64,000 nt of DNA from Lineus longissimus (GCF_910592395.1 NC_088317.1:1-64000), one strand, 5' to 3'; positions 50,314 through 61,889 are shown, counted from the stretch's first letter. The notes: generated from the sequence alone by a model not told the origin. Translations and numbers: made by a program.

Positions 50314-52900
50314 GGAATGGAACAATTTGAATGTGCCCGCACATGGCGGGGCAATGCAGTAAACTCATTTTAGGGTTAGGATGGACCCGGATGGGTGTTT
50401 GTACAAAAGTAATTTGAAACCATCAGGCAAATTGGCTAATCGTATGCTTTTTTACCAAAGAGAAGTTCACCCGAAGTTGATTCGTTAGGGGAGGGAGGAA
50501 GTTGAGTACGTTTTGACTCATTACCTCTGGGTGAACGAAGCTGAGGTTGATTCAATTTTTGAACTGGACTGCTAGGGTCCAGTCTATGATTGCTTCAAAT
50601 GAACTTTTCTTGAAAAGATAAGGCCAGTTTATGAACTAAAAATAGCATTTTTCTCCAATCATTCTACTCTTCAGCTGTCAGATAATGTGTGCCTAATCAA
50701 TACACTTGATGGTTATGATCAAAACTTTATTGCTTGGAGAAGATGCCATCACGTTTTCAAATAATGAGATTTTAAAACATTTTAAGGGTGTAGTTTTTCG
50801 CTTGACTGCTGGCCTAGTTTTATTGCAACTGACCCTGTATTATCTTTTTGAGGTGGTTCTAACTCTGACCTTGTATAATGCTTTCATAAACCAACTGTCT
50901 CGGACTACTACACTGGACTTGACCTTGTCCCCTTGACCACGCACGTGACTGGGGTGAAGTTAGATTGCGTAGTAATCCGGGAAAGTGTCACATTGGATGT
51001 TATTGATTGGAACTTGTTAATTATTAGATTAAAAATGAGCAATAATTGTTAAAGAAACCGAGACATAACAATAATGTGTTCAGATCAACCACAAGCTGTA
51101 GACATGTTTTTAAGTTGATTTTGCCCCCAAATCTTCACTGGTAGCTCAGGTTTAGTGTGGAAACATCACTTGTTTCTGTTGAACTGCACCGAATTGTCAG
51201 TACATTTCAATTTGAGATACTCAAGGTGATTTCTTTGCCATTTTTGGGAACTTTTAGACCGGTCATACACTGCTGGTGTTACTGTGAAAATATGAATCAT
51301 GATGACCCAAATCTTGATGGTTTCCTCTTCTTTTATTAACTAGTTTGTGGTATGTGTTTTTACTAGCAGCTTAGTGTTCATCTGTGTTGAAGGGACATGG
51401 GAGACTAATATCTCTTTGCAGTCCAGTTGCTCGTCTGATTGTCATGCTTTTAAACTGCACTTTTTAATTAGATTTGCCACATCTTTTGCCAGCAGTATCT
51501 GCCATGAAGACGGTTTAATAAGAGACAAACACTTTATTTTATTTGAGTTTTGGATGATTTTATCTCTGTTAGATTCTTTTAATTTTAACTAGTTCCAACT
51601 TGTATCATCCTGTGTTTGTAAATATATGATTTATCAATTCATACTTGATTTTACCATTCATGTAAATTTGCACGAAATAACTGTTTACAGGCACTGCATC
51701 AGATTAAGAAGAGATGAGATATATGTCTAACCTACATGTTTGTTGTTGTCTGAAGTGTAATGTACAATGGCACTGTAAAGCAACAGGGGGTAACAAAGGT
51801 ATTCCTGCTAGGAATGCCTCAATTTAATATGGGAAATAAGCAGTCTATTTTTGGTACACCCTGTATAAAATGTTGTCGACTGGCTTCTTGGTATCTAATC
51901 ATTTAGCATATTCATGCTTGTTTTATTCAAACCGCTTCTAAGAGAAAGAGTTTATGTGATTGTGAAGTCCCCAGGCTAAGATAAGAGAATTGTTGTTTTG
52001 GAAATCACAATTGATTTACATGGTATGAAGCATGGTATATTTAGTTGTTTAAATTTCATCCACAAAAGTGTTGAATCAAATCTGTAATTATTGTATGGCT
52101 CTATGAAAATAGCCAATTGGTTTGTACGGGTTTCAAGTTAATTTTTTGCTGTTCCTCAATTTTTTTGCATCCATCCTCAAACGTGAAAGACGCACAAGAT
52201 TGTGGATTAATGTTTGTTGGACATTTTCAGCGTTGGACTAGGTAATTGTATTTACTGCACTGAATAATCTTTTTTATGGTCAGAGACAGGTGTTGCATAA
52301 GGGAGGCTGACTTGGTGTTAAACCTCGTTGACTCAAATGAAGGATTGCTAATTGGATGGAACTCCGCACCAAGGAGGAGAACGGGTCTCACCATATCTGT
52401 AATGTCTGTCTTTGTTAATTCATGAGATGAAGAAGTGGGTTTTGTTGCTCGGAGTTTGAGTATTATTAAAGGTGTAATGATAGAGTAGACCTTCATTTGT
52501 ATGTTCTTTTTTGCCTAAACATTACTGACATTTATTTGCAGCCAATGAAAGGTAATGCAAACAAAGAATGAAGTGCAACAATTTTGATAAATGTTTAAAA
52601 AAAGACTTTGTTTCTGAAAATGTGTAATCAGTCATGAGCTGTCGTGTCTTTTCTGGGTTTACTATCACTTCTGATGTGATATATCCCATTTCAAAGCAGA
52701 TGCCCAAAATAGAGAGACACAACAGCTCCAACCAAGTTGGTTTTATCTCAAACTTTTTACATTCAATGTCCGCTTGACTGCGTAATTTATGAACGACCTC
52801 ACTTGATTTTAATTCATACTGAATGATCCAACTCTATCCAGACTCTACCCCTGTATTTTAATAATCATGTGGATGTCATATATTATAATATGATAATAAA
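50314..52900 (+). other. ITM2: ITM2 3' UTR (probable)
   Basis: After the TAA at 50311-50313 there is about 2.6 kb of AT-rich sequence with no further gene on either strand. The first clean AATAAA that I see in good context is at 52895-52900. Long 3' UTRs are plausible here, but an earlier cleavage site cannot be excluded. Confidence 0.5.
52895..52900 (+). terminator. ITM2: poly(A) signal AATAAA, candidate ITM2 end
   Basis: A canonical hexamer (GATAATAAAATG) is followed within 40 bp by a GT-rich stretch (GTTGTGTTC). This is consistent with cleavage near 52920. It lies 762 bp from the convergent poly(A) signal of the CCDC160-like gene. Confidence 0.5.
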
Positions 52901-52959
52901 ATGTAATCTGTAATTAAGTTGTGTTCTTTCTCTCTGTTATTTGTAATATCTCTGGAGAG

Positions 52960-53664
52960 TGTGATGTCATGTCAGTCAACCTGGTAAGCTTCTCAGAAAC
53001 CAGATTCACACATTTTGGTCAAGTCTGAAACCCTAAGCCTGTTACAGTCTATAGTCTGGGGTAGATTAACTAGCATTGGTCGGGAAGAAATAAACCAACC
53101 TGGGGTGGCCTCACTTGTTACCCTTGGCTCGCAAGAATCGCGAGTGAACTGGTGGAACCCAACAGGTAGTGTGCTTGAAAGTAGAGAAAGCCTTGCAAAA
53201 GCCTAACCACAGATGACCAAGGACATGCCCGAGATTAATTGGGCCTCCACGTATGGTACATGTGGATGTAACATAGTGTTTAATGGATTCCTCTTGGGAT
53301 GTTCCGTTCTAGATCTACTGAAAGACACGGGGAGCTCGTCTGAAGGCTTCACTTCAACTGAAAGACACTTCATCGACAGGTGCATATTACCTCTCTTTGG
53401 TCATTTTCATGTCATCGAAAGGAAATGTAATGGTAAATGTATAGGACAAGACAGATTCATACGTCAACCAATGAGACACATAACAACTGGTCATCTTCGG
53501 CACTCGCCCCAATGCGATATGGTATGGGGAAACCTGTACATTGGTCAGTTGCTCAAGAATAAATGGGTCAGAACACTGGATGACTGACGGCGAGTTGATC
53601 AACAAGATGTTTCCAGGACAGTCTTTCTGCAGCAAGTTGAACGATTCCAATAGCCAAGGACGTG
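52960..53664. other. convergent intergenic stretch, no gene seen
   Basis: Open frames exist on both strands (plus 53213-53587, minus 53387-53650) but have no recognisable domains and no splice-linked partners. The minus-strand frame could only be an extra downstream exon of the CCDC160-like gene if the alternative donor at 53948 is used, and I cannot show that. Confidence 0.5.
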
Positions 53665-53681
53665 GTACATAGAAAATATGT

Positions 53682-53687
53682 TTTATT
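53682..53687 (-). terminator. poly(A) signal AATAAA, candidate CCDC160-like end
   Basis: On the plus strand TTTATT, hence AATAAA on the minus strand, 217 bp downstream of the minus-strand stop at 53904. This gives a compact 3' UTR for the coiled-coil gene. Confidence 0.6.
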
Positions 53688-53903
53688 TAACAAAATGAGT
53701 GCCAGCTCAATACATTATTGGTATTTCAATAACTACATGCTATGTTACAATATTGATCAAGTATTTTCTTCAGCCAGTCTTACTCAAAACTCCCTGTATG
53801 ATACTTTGAATCAAATGCTAAGTTAGCAGGATCGAGTCACCTATCGGACTATCCCACACAAGAGCAGTGGTAACTATTGCAAACTCCAAATTAAAAGGTC
53901 CAC

Positions 53904-55397
53904 TCAATATAGAGCCAACTTCTTCAGTTTATCACAACCACTACTTACAGTACCACCAAATGGCAAACTTGCAAAATGAGTCCTCAAATGATCAAGACCT
54001 CGTTTTGTTGTCGCATGATCCTGTTTCTCCTTTGCTAACTCCTCCTCCAACTTGTGAATTTGATCATGCAGCTTAACCACCTCCTGTTCATGGAGTAAAT
54101 CAACCCTTTCCTCACGTAGTATCTGCTCACGTGCCGACGCCTGATTCTGCTCCTCCAAATCAAGCTCCTTCCGTCGACGTTCTCGTCTCTCCCGATCTAA
54201 GTCAATCCTTAACATCTGAATGTGATCATTCAAATCAACATTCTTCAGTTTCAACTCTTTGATTTCCTCAATCAAAGCATGAACACGCTGCTTTTCACAT
54301 TTGAGATGCCCGTGTAAGTTTGCTACAAGAATGTCTTGGCGTTCGTTTGCTGCCTTTGCTTCATTTAAAAGTTTAGTGCTTGTGTCAAGAAGATCATGTT
54401 GTTCCTTGTACTTCTTCTCGACTGACCATAGCTGCCGGAGTTTCACCTCCAAGACGATCTGGAAGAGGTTGCAAGAAATGATAAGAAATGGAACACAATG
54501 GTCAGCTGAGCAGTCATATACAATTAGACAAGGTGAGGAACTAATGCGAGTTTCGAAAACAGCTGTATCCAGTTACTATGAGTAATAAACATTGAGGCAC
54601 AGAAGCAGTTCTACTAAAGAAACATACAAATTATCCTTAATTCTACTTGACTTCAATGAGTCGACACATATTTAGGTCATTGACCTAATATTTTCCTGCT
54701 TAACTAAACTAACCTGCATCTTTCTATTCTGTCTCTTTGCTTCCTTGAAGACAGATCTCAGTACCCCGATCTCTTGTGCGTCCCAGAGTGTCGAGTCCTC
54801 AATGTCGACGTCACTTGGTTCATCCTTCACTTTCTCTAGCTGTTGTATCTCTTTTGACAAGTCATGAGGATTACCTGCAAGTTGGATCATGACTCGTTGA
54901 TAAAACATCAGTTTTAGGACTAAAAGACAAATGGAATCTGCTGATATGGAAAGAGAAGTTAACAAGAAAACAAACAAGTCAAGCCTCTGTCCAAATGGAT
55001 CTATAGGTATATGATTTGCTTTGGCAAGGCGTTTTTTGTCCAAATCTTCAGAACTTTTCAACCTACCCTCCTTTTCTGCTTTCTTTGCCCGTTCAAATTC
55101 CTCCTCAAACATATAAAGTGCATGAACACGATGGAAAATCTCTCTCATCTTCTCAGCATCAAATCGCTCCAGTTTTGTCCCGATGATGCCCTTTGGTTCT
55201 TCATAAGGCTTCTCCACAACATCACTATGATCAAAGGCGTAGGTCGGAGGGAAGAGTTTTTCGATCCAATGCTGGTTTTGGTTATGGGATTCCCCTTCTT
55301 CTTGCTCTTCATCTTTTGCAGGGTCTCGGAAATGCCGCATTGCTTTTAGCTGGCAGCCTTGTTTGACGGTGGGTTTAACTTTAAGACTTGTATTCAT
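53904..55397 (-). CDS. coiled-coil protein, CCDC160-like, 3 exons
   Basis: Exons: 55067-55397, 54714-54874, 53904-54458, giving 1047 nt and 348 residues. The N-terminal third has a motif around HWIEKLFPPTYAF. From about residue 130 the protein is strongly helical and rich in E, K, L and R heptads (residues about 165-330). It ends near LDHLRTHFASLPFGGT. From memory, vertebrate CCDC160 has a similar N-terminal HW-E-F-P motif and a C-terminal LRKHFAS motif, so I suggest that family, with moderate confidence. No enzymatic domain, signal peptide or membrane segment is visible. A strong acceptor (pyrimidine run, TTTTTCAG) at 55411-55413 implies a non-coding upstream exon. A GTAAGT within the last exon (53943-53948) is a possible alternative donor. 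Confidence 0.75.
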
Positions 55398-55684
55398 CTT
55401 TTATAAGTTACTGAAAAAGAAAAGAGAATCTTATATGACAAAACCCCTTCTGATCTGAACCATCATTGATCATGACATTTGTCTGAACCATCTCAGGACT
55501 GTAGGGCCTACTATTAGCCTACTATCATGCTATGTCAGGTACAAACACGCAGGCAGCAGTATCGCATGACACACCGTCACCGACATATCACAGGTCTATT
55601 GTCTGCTCTTTCCTATCCCAAACCATCTGTCACCATCCAAGATGAGGACTGGATTCACATTTTGAACAGATCGGCTTCACCAGC

Positions 55685-55775
55685 ATGTAGGCTAGCCTAT
55701 GTAGCCTAGGCCTAGCATGCTCGGCCTAGCCTAGGCCTATAGGCCTAGGCTAATATGTAGGCCTAGGCCTAGTGA
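55685..55775. repeat. TAGGCCTA-rich simple sequence
   Basis: The words TAGCCTA, CTAGGCC and TAGGCCTA recur about ten times in 90 bp, with many overlapping palindromes. It lies upstream of the CCDC160-like gene and left of the inverted-repeat element. Confidence 0.75.
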
Positions 55776-55940
55776 CTAGTCAAAATCATGACTTTCCATC
55801 AATCAATGTTATTAGGTATGTAGGCCGAGTAATCGAACAAAACCAGACAACAAAAAAGAACAGCAAAACGCAATATTACAGATCAACTTTGTAGAATTCT
55901 AAAAACTGCACACGAAATTGAGAAAAACCGTACTTTTCAC

Positions 55941-56409
55941 GGGTAGGTGTAAACTGTGGACGAAAGTGTGGACGAAAGTGTGGACAGTGGCCCTCTAAGT
56001 TTGGTGGGCTGGCATTTCTTTGTCTTTCAATATACTTAGAAGAAATTGCAGTATATTATGCATTATAATCTTTTTAATGGGTCAGCGAAAGAAAAAATGA
56101 AAAAAAATATTTTGATGGGTGATTTTGAAGCCCCTTTTTTGAAGGTTTTCGAAGTGGCCTTTGACTTTGTGGACGGGGAAATGCGAGGTCTAGTGTGGAC
56201 TAATTATCAAAGAATTTGTTGAAACTGTGATATTTCTAACTAGTCCAAATAATATTCTTTCACAAAAACTACTTTTATTTGAATGACAATGACAATATCA
56301 TTCAGTTGTAGGCAAAAATAGTTAATATATTGAAAGACAAAGAAATGCCAGCCCACCAAACTTAGAGGGCCGCTGTCCACACTTTCGTCCACAGTTTACA
56401 CCTACCCCC
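55941..56409. mobile_element. MITE-like element with about 83-95-bp terminal inverted repeats, 469 bp
   Basis: The left terminus begins GGGTAGGTGTAAACTGTGGA and the right terminus is its inverted complement ending TCCACAGTTTACACCTACCC. The arms (55941-56034 and 56327-56409) match nearly perfectly through GGCCCTCTAAGTTTGGTGGG and GGCATTTCTTTGTCTTTCAA. The left arm differs by one extra 12-bp unit, GAAAGTGTGGAC. The core is AT-rich without a transposase frame, and GTGGAC recurs inside it. No target-site duplication is obvious. The high arm identity suggests a fairly recent insertion. Confidence 0.88.
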
Positions 56410-56489
56410 GCCTGTTCAGATTCTCCGCTTGGAGAAGGAGTGAAAATTCTCCGATCGATTCTAATTTTTTAACCAGTTTCGGCTTCAAA

Positions 56490-59400
56490 ATGTTGCGAAA
56501 TCTCACTGGTTTTGTGAAAAAACTCCCTAGATTTGTGCGGGTATGTTCCTTGCTATTGCCAGAACATATCAGATCAAAATTTCTAGTTATTTGTGGTGAG
56601 ATATTTGCAAAAACGCTTGTGAAAATGGCGTCCTATATGACCTCCAGAACATTTTAGGCCTAATTCACTCATTACATTACAGAGACTGGTACTTGTCAAT
56701 TTGACGGCAATTCACTCGTCATGAACGGTTATGACTTTTGAACACCCACTTGCCCGGTTGAGCAGAAAAAGATGGTGACAAAAATATTTGGACTGTTTCA
56801 AATCTTGCTAGGCTAACTACTGGTAGTCTCATTCACTGATTCAATCTCCTGTTCAATTTCAGGAGCAGCCAAATTTGATGAGCAGTGCTATTTGGACTGT
56901 TTCAAATCTTGCTAGGCTAACTACTGGTAGTCTTATTCACTGATTCAATCTCCTGTTCAATTTCAGGAGCAGCCAAATTTGATGAGCAGTGCGAGGCATT
57001 TCTGTAGTCCAGCCAGTGAAGCCACATTTGAAACTAAGGTGAGTCACATCCTAGCTAGATCTTCTTTGGAATCACTCTAGGACTTGTGAACGTCGGTGAT
57101 TGCTGCCAGTCACTACAGATGGGCATTGATTGGATGTACTCGAAAGACTGTGTTGGGCTTTGGAGGAGGAGTATGACCAGCTACATTGTACACCTTTCTC
57201 AATTGGAGTTGGATGGTATAAGTATCTTTGCTTACCTGGCATAAGCATCGGGTATCTCAAGTTGTTATAAAGGAATCTTGGTTCACGTCTCATTCTCCAT
57301 GAGAATCCTCTGGGAAGTAAAGTGTCTAAGGCCAAGGGCACACTCAATGTGTTAGTTAACACACGATGTGTAAGTGTTCTACATGTTAAACCCAGGATAT
57401 TTTGATTACGTGTCTAAGACCTTCCTTGCATTCGTTGGAAATACTGTTTTACAAATGTATAAATTCAGTTTGTTTTTCCTTTTCAGCCTTATAAGCTACA
57501 TAATTTAGAAAGTGGACCTAGTACAACAGTAACAGTGACAAGAGATGACGCACTACGTTATTACCGCCTCATGCAAACCATTCGCAGGATGGAAACAGCA
57601 GCCGGGAACCTGTATAAGGAGAAAATCATCCGAGGTTTCTGTCATTTATATTCTGGCCAAGTAAGTGATCTTCATTTCTGTTCAGGTTATCATCTATCAG
57701 TTTGGCTAATGAAGATGAAGCTTTTGAGAAAAAGCCAAAAGTCTTACCACAAATGAGGACCTAAGGGAAACTCAATTGACAAAATGTTTTGGTTACCGAC
57801 ACAGTTAACCAAGAAACACTTAGACAAGTACTGCCAACTGTTGATCAGGCAAGATACCTAAGCCACTACTGCATCATTCACCAGTAACCTATAATGTATC
57901 CGGAGTTGTAATTCATTGTACGTGTTGAAATTCAACAAACTGGACAGATCACAAACTTGACAGTATGACCGAGTCTTAAATTGCAGTAATCTTCCTATTT
58001 TTCAGGAGGCTTGTGCTGTTGGTATGGATGGAGGTATCCGTAGGAATGATTCAGTCATCACTGCATACAGAGCCCACGGCTGGTGCTTCTTACGGGGTGT
58101 CCCTGTTATTGGTGTTCTATCAGAGTTAACAGGTAGGTTATTTCTCCATTTTGCCAGCGGTCTTAGTAGGTGTGACTGTTTGAAAGGCTTACTGTCCCTA
58201 CACAAGTCTTCAACGTGTCAGTGTTACAAAAACCACTCCCCAAACTGACCATGTCCTTATCTTCAATGTCTGAAAGAGAATTTGCATCATTTGAAAACTT
58301 ACATGGCTTTTTTTGTTTCAGGAAAATACACTGGTTGCGCGAAGGGTAAAGGTGGCTCCATGCACATGTATGCACCACACTTCTATGGAGGAAATGGAAT
58401 CGTTGGAGCTCAGGTATGTGCCAGAGTGCAAGCAGGCAGCCTTAGTTGGAATCAGTTGTTCGTATGGCACTCGGCTCCCAACTCAATTTAGTAGAGCTGT
58501 GCTTACACAACTGTGATACTAAAGTCAAAAGATCCATCGATCAATGAAACCATGTAAGGAGCTGAGACAAGTTTATTTTACAAATGTTGAACCCTTAAAT
58601 GGTATGGTTGAGTGAACTGTTTGTGAGGTATTGGTAGATGTTTGTCATTTCATTCCAAATCAAAATCAATCTGCTCTTCTTGCAGGTTCCCCTCGGAGCT
58701 GGTATCGCCCTTCACCACAAATACATGGAATCTGATCAGATCTGTGTCACCCTCTACGGAGACGGTGCCGCCAACCAGGGACAGATATTCGAAGCATACA
58801 ACATCGCCAAACTGTGGGATCTACCAGTAGTATTTGTCTGCGAGAATAATGGTTATGGTATGGGAACGAGTGTAGAGAGGGCGTCTGCTAGTACAGATTA
58901 TTACAGGCGAGGAGACTATGTACCTGGGATATGGGTAAGTATAGACATCCAGTGGAGCAACACAATCATTACATAGATTAGAATATTGAGTTGAGAGCTG
59001 AGCTTCAACTAGGACCTCGAATTATTAAGAGACTTACAATCATCATGGTCATTGTTTTAGGTTGATGGAATGGATGTATTGGCAGTAAGGGAGGCCACAC
59101 GCTATGCGGCCGAGTGGTGTCGATCGGGCAAGGGACCAATGCTGATGGAAGTCGTCACCTATAGATATAGTGGTCACAGCATGAGTGACCCTGGCACAAG
59201 GTAAGACACTTGTGCTACATATAGATATAGTGGTCACAGCATGAGTGACCCTGGCACAAGGTATTAGACACTTGTGCTACATATAGATATAGTGGTCACA
59301 GCATGAGTGACCCTGGCACAAGGTATTAGACACTTGTGCTACATTTAGTCTCTTGATTAGATAGAGGTCAAGTTGGGATATTGAAGATGAACACAAACAA

Positions 59401-60104
59401 GTTCATCCCATCCGCATCTAAGCAATTAACAATAGATGAGTTGATGTGACCCTCATGATCTTAATTTCGTTGCAGTTATCGAACTCGCGAAGAGATCCAG
59501 GAAGTCCGGGCAACCAGAGATCCGATTGTCTCATTCAAAGAACGACTCATCTCCTCTCAACTTGCTTCAGCAGAAGAACTTAAGGTAGGCTACAGCTTGA
59601 ATAATTAGAAAAACCAGAACATTTGGAGAGTTCCACATCGACTGAAATGCGTCCAGATCAGACCGGATTGCACTCATCGTCGAAATGCGCACAACTGTTG
59701 AGACCTGAATGTGGTTCGATCGGATCGCATCTGGATCCGATCCGAATGTGGTTTTTTCGCCTGCCGTCTAAATGGCCCTAATGTCTCCCAAATGTGGCCA
59801 ATTCAGATATGTTCCATTTTTTGCTGGCTTGGTTCTGAATAGCTTGAATTCCTCCCTTAGGCCAGGTAATGGCATCCTGTCAGAATGTGGTCTGCAGTCG
59901 TAACTTGATGTGTAAATCAAATGTATTTTCCCATTTCAGACAATTGATGGGGAAATTCGTAAAGAGGTTGATGATGCGGTCAAAGCAGCGAAAGCAGCTC
60001 CAGAACCACCCGTCTCAGAAATGTACGATCACGTTTATACAAATCCTGACCCTCATTTCAAAGTCCGCGGCTGTGATCCATCAATAATGGTCGTGGGAAA
60101 ATAA
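56490..60104 (+). CDS. PDHA1: Pyruvate dehydrogenase E1 component subunit alpha, mitochondrial, 9 exons
   Basis: E1 alpha pairs with E1 beta to decarboxylate pyruvate with thiamine diphosphate in the mitochondrial matrix. Exons: 56490-56540, 56967-57038, 57487-57660, 58006-58132, 58322-58413, 58686-58934, 59061-59200, 59476-59584, 59940-60104 (1179 nt, 392 residues; human has 390). The first about 30 residues ([17 protein letters not shown]) are basic and amphipathic, a matrix-targeting signal. The thiamine-diphosphate motif runs from GDGAANQG (197) to CENN (227). Kinase sites are conserved: Ser295 in GHSMSDPG (site 1), Ser302 (site 2, its AGT codon split between exons 7 and 8) and Ser241 in ASASTDYY (site 3). 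Exon 2 acceptor and exon 7 donor lie in tandem duplications, but the primary sites keep the frame. Confidence 0.97.
56785..56992. repeat. 104-bp tandem duplication copying PDHA1 exon 2 acceptor
   Basis: Two copies (56785-56888 and 56889-56992) begin TATTTGGACTGTTTCAAATC and end GATGAGCAGTGC. They differ at one base or so. Each copy includes the pyrimidine tract, the CAG acceptor and the first 26 nt of exon 2. Only the second acceptor (exon start 56967) leads into the rest of exon 2 in frame. Use of the first (56863) reaches an in-frame TGA after about 26 codons. Confidence 0.95.
59159..59345. repeat. 60-62-bp triplication copying PDHA1 exon 7 end and donor
   Basis: The segment TATAGATATAGTGGTCACAG plus CATGAGTGACCCTGGCACAAG occurs three times, ending at 59200, 59260 and 59322. 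The first copy is coding and followed by GTAAGA. The second and third are intronic and followed by GTATTA. Reading through the first donor gives TAA at once. Each intronic copy also has a CAG directly before the last 21 nt. Confidence 0.95.
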
Positions 60105-60105
60105 A
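60100..60105 (+). terminator. PDHA1: AATAAA overlapping the PDHA1 stop codon
   Basis: The last codon AAA and stop TAA followed by A form AATAAA. Use of this hexamer would give a 3' UTR of about 20 nt. It may be coincidental, since a second AATAAA lies at 60418-60423. Confidence 0.35.
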
Positions 60106-60417
60106 CTCTTTGTCTATCTGTCAGTTGTATTTATTAGGAAAATTGTGAATATATGTTAATGAGAGATCTCCAGAATTGCGCTTTTTAACCTTGTATCAAA
60201 TGGGCAATGTGGAAAATTGTGATACTACTGAATATGCTAACAGACATTGTCCAAAATAGAAAAGTAAAAAAGAATGTACTGTGTCGACACTATTAAGCCA
60301 GTGAAGCGGCTCAGTGTTAGATAGAGGCCTGTTGCAGGTGAAATAGGCCGTTTGAACAGGCTCCACTCTACCGGGTTAGTTGCGTGAGTACATTTCTTCT
60401 TTTCTCATACAGCCACC

Positions 60418-60423
60418 AATAAA
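60418..60423 (+). terminator. PDHA1: poly(A) signal AATAAA, candidate PDHA1 end
   Basis: The hexamer in CACCAATAAAAGTAG lies 314 bp after the stop codon. This is a more usual 3' UTR length than the hexamer overlapping the stop. Confidence 0.5.
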
Positions 60424-61885
60424 AGTAGTAAAAGACACTACGTTTGTTGGCCTAAATGGCCAAAAATGATATGAATGCTACCAATATTTGTACTTATTGT
60501 GCTTTTCTTATTAAACCAAGACAAAAGTTTTGCGAGTTCAGTATAGAAGGTTTCTCCTGGATGTTTTGTTATTGCTGGCGTTCGAACAAACCATTGTCAT
60601 TTCATTTCATAAAAAATAATCATAGTTATGCCCGAGAGCATGTTTTCTGGTCTTCCTCTGAAAAATACCCACGTTTTCGAAGCTGCATTCAGTGGTCTTT
60701 CAGAGGGTTCATGCTTGATACGCAACACTTCATGTTATGATCCCCTGAGGTGTACATTCTATAAGCTTGATTGCCTTGTTTCAGAAGTATTAAGTTAACC
60801 TGTACAAAATGATATTTGTCTTCTATTCGTTATTTCTGCCCTAGTTGGTTGTTGGTGTAAGGTGTTCTCTTCATTGTAGCACTGCTATTGAAGTTCATCA
60901 GTACACTTCTGTTTCTATCTCGATGTGCACTCCAGTACGATACTGGAAGTCCTGGATGATAGGCCTGACCTTTACAGAGGGCCTGTCCTTATCGGGACCC
61001 AGGGTAACAGCCAATACTGATTTGGCCTGTCTGTGACTGTCTCATCTCTCTCATCATGTTGTCAACTACCCTCTGCCAGCCAGTTATCTGGTCAGGTTGG
61101 GAAGACCTTGACACAACCTAAAAATTACACCAAGGTTACCGCTAATGAACTTTGGAGACGACAGGACAGCCTACGTAACAACCAACCTCTTCCAGCTGGT
61201 TATCTGGTCAGGTTGGGAAGACATTGACACAACCTTCAAAGGGTCCTTTAGCTGTACAAGACAACATTACACTTGTGTCCTACATGGGTGATACAAGACA
61301 ACTGATTGAGTTGTACCATGGTAATCATCTCACAAGGACGGACAATGGAACAACCAATCTCTGCCAGCTGGTTATCTGATCTCACGAGACTGGTTGTACC
61401 AAATATCTACCTGAAAACTCTTTAAGTACAACTTGAGTATTACTTTGGACCACAGTCATCTTAGAAGACTGGTGAATCCTCCCAAAGTCATTTCTCTCAT
61501 GCAGAACGTGCCACAAAAAAGACATCAATATATATATTGATGATGTATATGTATATATACATAAAAATCAATCAATGTCTACAGTGTAATTTTGGAAAGA
61601 AGCCCTCAAATTCGTTGTCAGTCCTCGTTTGATTTTTAGAGATTAAGGAGGCCAATGTTTGCTTCGCGGGCAACCCTGATGTAGGCCTACCTTCTGCAAC
61701 AAGTGCCCGAGAGGAAGGAAAGGTTAACTGCGGCGCTAGACATCATACACTACACAAGTCTTGAGCTGCTGGCGACACCGGAAAGGGACGAAGCGACAAT
61801 TGGATTATGAGGTCAGAATGTATCAAGATACTGTGTTAAGACAACAGGTTCAATACGAGTTCAATCCGAATTAATATGTAAAGTC
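60424..61885. other. intergenic, no gene seen
   Basis: Open frames are short and unrecognised. At about 61075-61380 a phrase CAGCTGGTTATCTGGTCAGG (first copy CAGCCAGTTATCTGG) with GTTGGGAAGAC and TTGACACAACCT recurs two to three times at about 118- and 170-bp spacing. This marks a diverged tandem duplication. A short TATATA run lies at about 61525-61560. Confidence 0.5.
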
Positions 61886-61889
61886 AAGG

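Larger units (their letters stand above)
55398..56489. promoter_or_regulatory. divergent promoter interval, CCDC160-like / PDHA1
   Basis: About 1.1 kb separates the two start codons, which point away from each other. It includes the AGGCCTA-rich segment at 55685-55770 and a 469-bp inverted-repeat element. The remaining unique sequence next to PDHA1 (56410-56489) is only about 80 bp and includes a small hairpin (TTCTCCGCTTGGAGAA). No TATA box is evident. Confidence 0.5.

Noticed and set aside
53213-53650. Overlapping open frames on both strands between ITM2 and the CCDC160-like gene
   Set aside because: Neither has a recognisable domain, compositional bias or splice partner. The region also lies outside both candidate poly(A) signals.
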